DNA of 26,696 bases from an uncultured Clostridiaceae bacterium (GTDB lineage Bacteria; Bacillota; Clostridia; TANB77; CAG-508): positions 1 through 26,696 of the forward strand of contig CATXTS010000011.1 of NCBI GenBank assembly GCA_958402495.1, read 5' to 3'. The position numbers were made by a program, and so were the translations under genes. Below the pieces are notes generated by a model that saw nothing but the letters and a program-made list of their open reading frames with translations, was not told the origin of the DNA and did not search any database. Of the stretch, positions 22,093-26,696 are shown piece after piece (within the stretch, counting starts at the first letter, position 1; each line of letters starts with the position of its first letter).

Positions 22093-24804
22093 TTGAGTAG
22101 AATTGTATTAGTCGATGGTAATAGTATTATGAATAGAGCATTTTATGGCATTATGGGTTCTAAAATGTTAATGACAGAAGATGGCACTTATACCAATGCT
22201 GTATATGGCTTTTTAGCTATCTTATTTAAGATATTGGAGGACTTACAACCAGAATATCTAGCAGTTTCTTTTGATTTAAAAGCACCTACTGCTAGGCATA
22301 AAATGTATGAGGGCTATAAAGCAACTAGACATGGTATGCCAGATGAGTTAGCTAGTCAAATGCCCATGATTAAAGAAATATTGCAAGCAATGCATATTAC
22401 CATTATTGAAAAAGAAGGCTATGAAGCAGATGATATATTAGGCACTTTAGCCAAAAGAGCAGAAAGAGAAGGCTTAGAAGTAACCATTTTATCAGGTGAT
22501 AGAGATACTTTTCAATTAACTTCAGACCATATTCTAGTTAGAATTCCAAGAACGAAAATGGGAAAAACAGAAGTAGAAGACTTTGACCGTGCTAAAATTA
22601 TAGAAACTTATGGCTTAGAACCGGTACAATTAATTGAAGTAAAGGGACTAATGGGAGATACCTCAGATAATATTCCAGGAGTGCCAGGCATTGGAGAAAA
22701 AACAGCTTTAAGTCTAATTAAAGAATATGGTTCTATAGACCATTTATATGAGCAATTAGAAAAAGAAGAAGCTACGACGGTAAAAGGTAAGACCAAAGAA
22801 AAGTTAATAGAAAATAAAGACTTGGCTATGCTTTCTAGAACATTAGGAACTATTAATTTAGAAGTACCAATTGAAGAAACTATTCAGAGTATGAAAAAGC
22901 AAGAATGGGATAAACCGACTGTTCTAGAAATGTTCCAAAAACTGCGTTTTAATCGTTATATTGACCGCTTTCACTTAAGGGAAGAAGGACAAAGTACAAC
23001 TATGCCAGAAATAAAAACAGAAAATCACTATCGCATAGAAGTATTTTCTTCACCAGAAGAAATGCGTAAAGTAAAAGAACAACTATTGCAAGAAAAACAA
23101 GTAGCTTACTTTTTCGGAAAGCAAGAGGACAAACAAAGTGACCAAATTATTAAAAAGAAATTGACATCCATTAGCTTAGCTACTAAAGAAATCGTATATT
23201 ACAGTAATCAGATAGATTTTCCATTTTTAAAAGAAATCTTTGAAGAGGAAACTATTTCTAAAATAGGGTTTCAATGTAAAGAAGATTATGTACTTTTAAA
23301 AGAAATGGGGATTACCATAAAGAATATTGCATTTGATGTAGAAATTGCTGCTTATCTACTAAACCCAACGATGAGCCACTATCCTATTTCAGACTTAACT
23401 ATGCAATATTTAGATTGGGATATAACCTCTATGACAGAAGAAAAAGAACCAACAAGCAATCAAATGAACTTATTTCAAGCAATGGGAGATGTACAAGCTG
23501 ATAAAAAAGAAGAGGAAACCAAATATGCGTATGCTATTTTTAGATTAGCAAAGGTATTGAGGGTAAAATTAGAAGAAGTTAATGCTAAAGATTTATTTGA
23601 ACAAATAGAAATGCCATTAGTTACGGTACTTGCACAAATGCAGTATCAAGGAATGTATATGGACAAAGCAGAACTAGAGGCTTTTGGACAGACTCTAAAA
23701 GACCAAATTATGGTGCTTACCAAAGAAATTTATGAACTAGCAGGTGAGGATTTTAATATTAATTCTACAAAGCAGTTAGGTACGATTTTATTTGAAAAAT
23801 TAAACTTAACCACTTCTAAGAAAAATAAAAAAGGGTATTCCACAGATGTAGACGCTCTAGAAAAAATCAAAAAGGAACATCCTATTGTAGAAAAAATTCT
23901 AGAGTATAGAGGCTTGATGAAACTAAATTCTACCTATGTAGAAGGTATGATTCCTTATGTAAATGTCAAGACACATAGAATTCATTCCTATTTCCACCAA
24001 ACAGTTACAGCAACTGGCAGAATTAGTTCTACAGAACCAAACCTACAAAATATTCCTACCAGAATTGAATTAGGTAAACAATTAAGAAAGGTTTTTAAAC
24101 CAGCAGAAGGTTATGTTTTTATTGATGCAGATTATTCACAAATTGAATTAAGAGTATTAGCCCATATTTCACAAGATGAGCATATGCTAGAAGCCTTTAG
24201 AAACGGTGAAGATATTCATAAACAAGCTGCTTCTAAAGTATTAGGAATTCCAATTGAAGAAGTTACTAAAGAGCAAAGAAGTAAGGCAAAGGCTGTTAAT
24301 TTTGGTATTGTCTATGGCATTAGTGACTTCGGATTAGCAGAGCAAATTGGTGTCTCTCGTAAAGAAGCAAAACAATATATCGAACAATATTTAGAAAAAT
24401 ACAGTGGCATACAAAAGTTTATGCAAGATATTGTAGAAAAAGCAAAAGAAGATGGGTATGTAGAGACATTATTTCATCGTAGAAGGTATATTCCGGAGCT
24501 CAAGTCGAATAATTATATGGTAAGGCAATTTGGTAGTCGTGTGGCTATGAATACACCTATCCAAGGAACAGCGGCAGATATTATGAAAATTGCCATGGTA
24601 AGTTTACAAAAAGAATTAGAGAAAAGACAGATGCAAACAAAGATTGTTCTACAAGTGCACGATGAATTGATATTAGAAGCAAAAATAGAAGAAAAAGAAG
24701 AAGCAAAACAATTATTAAAACAATGTATGGAAAATGCCATTACATTATCTGTACCACTAGAAGTAGAAGTCTCAGAAGCACAAAATTGGTATGAAGCAAA
24801 ATAG
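22093..24804 (+). CDS. polA: DNA polymerase I
   Basis: 903 residues, TTG start after AAGGAGG; the start is fixed by the N-terminal IVLVDGNSIMNRAFYG, which belongs at the very beginning of the family. Residues 1 to about 290 are the 5'-3' exonuclease, with GDRDTFQL and the helix-hairpin-helix VPGIGEKTA. Residues about 310-500 keep the outline of the 3'-5' proofreading domain, but the catalytic DxE is missing (the strand reads VAYFFGK), so proofreading is probably lost, as in Bacillus and Thermus enzymes. The polymerase domain has motif A DADYSQIELR (about 677-686), motif B RSKAKAVNFGIVYG (about 728-741) and motif C QVHDELI (about 853-859). It fills gaps and removes RNA primers during repair and lagging-strand synthesis. 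It has its own promoter and is followed by the transglycosylase gene. Confidence 0.98.
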   Translation: MSRIVLVDGNSIMNRAFYGIMGSKMLMTEDGTYTNAVYGFLAILFKILEDLQPEYLAVSFDLKAPTARHKMYEGYKATRHGMPDELASQMPMIKEILQAMHITIIEKEGYEADDILGTLAKRAEREGLEVTILSGDRDTFQLTSDHILVRIPRTKMGKTEVEDFDRAKIIETYGLEPVQLIEVKGLMGDTSDNIPGVPGIGEKTALSLIKEYGSIDHLYEQLEKEEATTVKGKTKEKLIENKDLAMLSRTLGTINLEVPIEETIQSMKKQEWDKPTVLEMFQKLRFNRYIDRFHLREEGQSTTMPEIKTENHYRIEVFSSPEEMRKVKEQLLQEKQVAYFFGKQEDKQSDQIIKKKLTSISLATKEIVYYSNQIDFPFLKEIFEEETISKIGFQCKEDYVLLKEMGITIKNIAFDVEIAAYLLNPTMSHYPISDLTMQYLDWDITSMTEEKEPTSNQMNLFQAMGDVQADKKEEETKYAYAIFRLAKVLRVKLEEVNAKDLFEQIEMPLVTVLAQMQYQGMYMDKAELEAFGQTLKDQIMVLTKEIYELAGEDFNINSTKQLGTILFEKLNLTTSKKNKKGYSTDVDALEKIKKEHPIVEKILEYRGLMKLNSTYVEGMIPYVNVKTHRIHSYFHQTVTATGRISSTEPNLQNIPTRIELGKQLRKVFKPAEGYVFIDADYSQIELRVLAHISQDEHMLEAFRNGEDIHKQAASKVLGIPIEEVTKEQRSKAKAVNFGIVYGISDFGLAEQIGVSRKEAKQYIEQYLEKYSGIQKFMQDIVEKAKEDGYVETLFHRRRYIPELKSNNYMVRQFGSRVAMNTPIQGTAADIMKIAMVSLQKELEKRQMQTKIVLQVHDELILEAKIEEKEEAKQLLKQCMENAITLSVPLEVEVSEAQNWYEAK

Positions 24805-24869
24805 AAAAAGGGCAGAAAATCATAAAAGGGGATACGAAAGAGAAATCTATGAAACAAGGAGAGATGAGC

Positions 24870-25442
24870 TTGTCTAGAAAAACAAAAAGAAGATGGTTAG
24901 TCGCCATTATAATAATAATGCTTATGGTTTTGACTTTTGGTGTTTTCAAAGTACAAAATAGAATCTTAGAAAAGATATATCCTAAAAAGTATGCAGAATA
25001 TGTCTATACGTATTCTGTAGAAAATGAAATTGACCCATTACTAACCTTTGCCATTATTAAAGCAGAGAGCAACTTTGATAAAAATGTGGTTTCTAGTAGT
25101 GGAGCAGTAGGTTTAATGCAATTGATGGAAAGTACAGCAACAGAAGCTGCCCAGAATATAGGAGAAGAACTTTCTGTAAAAGAAGCATTGTTTCATCCAG
25201 AAATGAATATTAAAATTGGTACTAGCTATTTTGCCCATTTAAAAGAGCGCTACCATGGTAATGAACTCTTAGCTTTAACTGCGTACAATGCAGGAATTGG
25301 TAATGTAGATGAATGGATAAAAAAAGGTATCATAAAAGCAGATGGTTCTGATATTGAAAACATTCCTTATAAAGAAACGAATAATTATGTTAGAAAGATT
25401 GTTAGAGATTATAAGATTTATCAAAAGATTTATCAAAAGTAA
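24870..25442 (+). CDS. Membrane-anchored lytic transglycosylase (SLT domain)
   Basis: 190 residues from the TTG at 24870, chosen because AAGGAG lies eight bases upstream and the same TTG arrangement is used by polA just before; the ATG at 24849 (seven residues longer, weak site) is the alternative. A basic head (SRKTKRRW) and one helix (about 9-27) anchor the protein, leaving the domain outside. The SLT/GEWL fold is clear: AIIKAESNFD with the catalytic E66, SGAVGLMQLM, LFHPEMNIKIGTSYF, LALTAYNAGIGNV and the final NYVRKIVRDYKIYQ. It cuts the MurNAc-GlcNAc bond of peptidoglycan, forming 1,6-anhydro ends, for wall remodelling. It is 65 bp after polA, likely in the same transcript, and ends at a strong hairpin. 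Confidence 0.93.
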   Translation: MSRKTKRRWLVAIIIIMLMVLTFGVFKVQNRILEKIYPKKYAEYVYTYSVENEIDPLLTFAIIKAESNFDKNVVSSSGAVGLMQLMESTATEAAQNIGEELSVKEALFHPEMNIKIGTSYFAHLKERYHGNELLALTAYNAGIGNVDEWIKKGIIKADGSDIENIPYKETNNYVRKIVRDYKIYQKIYQK

Positions 25443-25470
25443 AGAAGAGGATGAGTTTCATCCTCTTCTT
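25442..25470. terminator. Terminator shared by transglycosylase gene (+) and tRNA-like gene (-)
   Basis: Perfect 13-bp stem AAGAAGAGGATGA (25442-25454) with TCATCCTCTTCTT (25458-25470) and a three-base loop. The T-rich tail is better on the minus strand, just past the tRNA-like gene. Confidence 0.8.
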
Positions 25471-25473
25471 ATC

Positions 25474-25543
25474 AACCGGATGGAAGGAATCGAACCTTCC
25501 CCTGCTACTTAAAAGGCAGCCGCTCCACCACAAGCTATCCGGT
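25474..25543 (-). tRNA. tRNA-Lys-like gene, anticodon TTT, irregular structure
   Basis: On the minus strand a cloverleaf can be drawn: acceptor ACCGGAT/ATCCGGT (7 bp), D-arm GCTT-GTGGTG-GAGC, anticodon arm GCTGC-CTTTTAA-GTAGC with anticodon TTT at 25513-25511, a four-base variable loop, and T-arm GAAGG-TTCGATT-CCTTC. Deviations from a standard tRNA-Lys: only one base (A) joins acceptor and D-stem, so U8 is missing or is shared with the acceptor; the D-loop is six bases; one extra C lies between T-stem and acceptor; the discriminator would be T; CCA is not encoded. A TATAGT box lies about ten bases upstream (minus strand, 25557-25552), with a poor -35, and a hairpin terminator follows. It may be a real but unusual tRNA or a degraded one. 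Confidence 0.7.
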
Positions 25544-25610
25544 AAAAAAATACTATAATAAATATACATGAAATAGAATAAAAAAGCAAGTGATTTTATA
25601 GAAATTTATA

Positions 25611-25700
25611 AAAGTCGTTAGGAAAATGTGTGAGATATACCAAAAAGTCGTTAGGAAAATGTGATTAGAATAGAAAAAAGTCGTTTGATTTTTGTGTAAA
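25611..25700 (+). repeat. Three direct repeats at exact 33-bp spacing
   Basis: AAAGTCGTTAGGAAAATGTG occurs at 25611-25630 and, identically, at 25644-25663. A diverged third copy, AAAGTCGTTTGATTTTTGTG, is at 25677-25696, where the change creates the TTGATT -35 box of the ATPase promoter. The 33-bp period is about three helical turns, which would place bound proteins on one face of the DNA. This reads as an operator array rather than coding or CRISPR DNA. Confidence 0.85.
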
Positions 25701-25713
25701 TGCATGTTATACT
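25685..25713 (+). promoter_or_regulatory. Promoter of the AAA+/DUF4143 ATPase gene
   Basis: TTGATT at 25685-25690, a 17-bp spacer and TATACT at 25708-25713 with an extended -10 TGT. The -35 lies within the third 33-bp repeat. The start near 25720 excludes the in-frame ATG at 25700. Confidence 0.75.
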
Positions 25714-25747
25714 ATGTATGATATATGGACGAAAGAAGGTGTTAAAA

Positions 25748-26695
25748 GTGTATAGAGAAAAAATACGAGAATTAAAACAATGGAAAGAATCTAGTAGTAG
25801 GAAACCACTGATTATTAGAGGAGCCAGACAAGTTGGTAAAACATGGTTAATGCAGGAATTTGGAAAAGAGTTTTATGAAAAATGTGCTTACATTAATTTT
25901 GATGATAATACAAGAATGGAAAAGCTTTTTGAGGAGGATTTCTATTTAGATAAAATTATACAAGGTTTTAAAATTGAATCTGGTGTTAACATTGAACCAG
26001 GCAATACTTTAATTATTTTAGATGAGATACAGGAAAATCCAAAAGCATTAAAAGCATTAAAGTATTTTTACGAGAATGCAAATGAATATCATATTATTTC
26101 AGCAGGTTCTCTTTTAGGTGTGGCCATTCATGAAGGAACTTCTTTTCCAGTAGGTAAGGTGGATTTCCTAGATTTGGCACCCTTAAGTTTTTTTGAATTT
26201 TTAAAAGCTATCCATGAGGATGACTTACTAACAATACTAAAAAATAATGATTTTGATATGATAAATATATTTGCAACTAAATTAAAAGAATATTTGAAAT
26301 TATATTATTATATAGGAGGTATGCCAGAAGCAGTAAATGCATATGTGCAAAATGAAGATTTATTAGAAGTGCGTAATATTCAAAATAAATTGCTAGATGC
26401 TTACGAGCAAGACTTTTCAAAACATGCACCTATTTATATAGTTCCAAGAATTAGACAATTATGGAATAACATTCCTACACAACTTGCTAAGGAAAATAAA
26501 AAATTTATATATGGTTTGGTGAGAAATGGGGCAAGAGCTAGAGAATATGAAATTGCGTTATCGTGGTTAATAGATTGTGGCTTAGTATATCAAGTAAATA
26601 GGGTAAATAATAGTAAAATTCCACTATCTGCATATCAGGATTTTAATCTCTGCGGGGTAAATTCCCCGACGCTTGCGTCGCAACAAGTGCCGTGA
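25748..26695 (+). CDS. AAA+ ATPase with DUF4143 region, C-terminus replaced
   Basis: 315 codons in the present frame. GTG at 25748 follows GAAAGAAGG at good spacing and lies downstream of the promoter. Walker A is GARQVGKTW (K31-T32); Walker B is LIILDEIQ (about residues 91-98), followed by SAGSLLGVA and the LAPLSFFEFL segment of this family. The later YYYIGGMPEAV and ALSWLIDCGLVYQVNRV belong to the linker and DUF4143 part. Homologues usually have about 400-440 residues and continue after SAYQDF with FKLYLxDVGLL; here, from about 26648, the reading runs into a GC-rich double hairpin giving CGVNSPTLASQQVP and a stop. The gene thus appears interrupted close to the window end. These ATPases are abundant in gut bacteria and their role is not established. 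Confidence 0.85.
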   Translation: MYREKIRELKQWKESSSRKPLIIRGARQVGKTWLMQEFGKEFYEKCAYINFDDNTRMEKLFEEDFYLDKIIQGFKIESGVNIEPGNTLIILDEIQENPKALKALKYFYENANEYHIISAGSLLGVAIHEGTSFPVGKVDFLDLAPLSFFEFLKAIHEDDLLTILKNNDFDMINIFATKLKEYLKLYYYIGGMPEAVNAYVQNEDLLEVRNIQNKLLDAYEQDFSKHAPIYIVPRIRQLWNNIPTQLAKENKKFIYGLVRNGARAREYEIALSWLIDCGLVYQVNRVNNSKIPLSAYQDFNLCGVNSPTLASQQVP

Positions 26696-26696
26696 T
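26650..26696. mobile_element. GC-rich double-hairpin element interrupting the ATPase gene (partial)
   Basis: From about 26650 the base composition changes abruptly: 27 of the last 46 or so bases are G or C in an otherwise strongly AT-rich window. Two hairpins are adjacent: CGGGG-TAAATT-CCCCG and GACGC-TT-GCGTC. The homology of the ATPase stops at this boundary. It looks like the edge of a repeat or small mobile element; the rest lies outside the window, so its type cannot be given. Confidence 0.5.

Noticed and set aside
25611..25700. CRISPR array
   Set aside because: Only three units, the third diverged; intervening 13-bp stretches are too short for spacers, and no cas genes are present.

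Overview
The window is strongly AT-rich DNA with AGGAGG-type ribosome binding sites, sigma-A-like promoters (TTGxxx-17-TATAAT, often with an extended -10 TGn) and some TTG/GTG starts. Together with the ChW-repeat/GH25 protein and the clostridial-type prepilin leader (GVTLIALV followed by a long hydrophobic stretch), this points to a low-GC Bacillota of class Clostridia, probably an uncultivated gut lineage. I cannot place it more precisely.

Left part (1-11.4 kb): a cell-surface polysaccharide locus. It starts with a frameshifted small four-helix transporter remnant and a GT2 glycosyltransferase, followed by a secreted nine-ChW-repeat GH25 muramidase. All four dTDP-L-rhamnose genes are present but dispersed in the order rfbD, then rfbA-rfbC, then rfbB. 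Between them lie a shrunken ABC-exporter remnant (behind a promoter with MerR-type geometry), a large pilin-like protein with a SUMF1/C-type-lectin-fold C-terminus, and a DUF6056-like membrane protein. Each transcription unit has its own promoter and hairpin terminator where marked.

Middle (11.4-12.5 kb): a short accessory segment bracketed by two copies of a palindromic repeat. It holds a degenerate second copy of the pilin/lectin C-terminus and a small unknown gene on the minus strand with a palindrome over its predicted transcription start.

Right part (12.5-22 kb): a long plus-strand run of membrane-linked glycosylation genes: a polyprenyl-phosphate GT2, two GT39-like GT-C proteins, a DUF2142 protein and a doubly frameshifted GT-C mannosyltransferase-like gene. 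These are interleaved with the housekeeping genes ruvB and queH. The GT2 makes a lipid-linked sugar donor of the kind GT-C enzymes use, so the set plausibly glycosylates a wall polymer or surface proteins outside the membrane, with rhamnose as one building block.

End (22-26.7 kb): polA (TTG start, own promoter) with a membrane-anchored lytic transglycosylase; a structurally irregular tRNA-like gene with a TTT anticodon on the minus strand; three direct repeats at exact 33-bp spacing that run into the promoter of an AAA+/DUF4143 ATPase; and a GC-rich double hairpin that interrupts that ATPase at the window edge.

A family of four interspersed palindromic repeats (shared 18-bp core ACCWGGTCCCAATGGACA) sits at gene 3' ends across the locus; one copy has become the C-terminus of a glycosyltransferase gene. 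Several genes are visibly decaying (small transporter, ABC exporter, lectin fragment, GT-C gene, terminal ATPase), which suggests active turnover of this surface locus.
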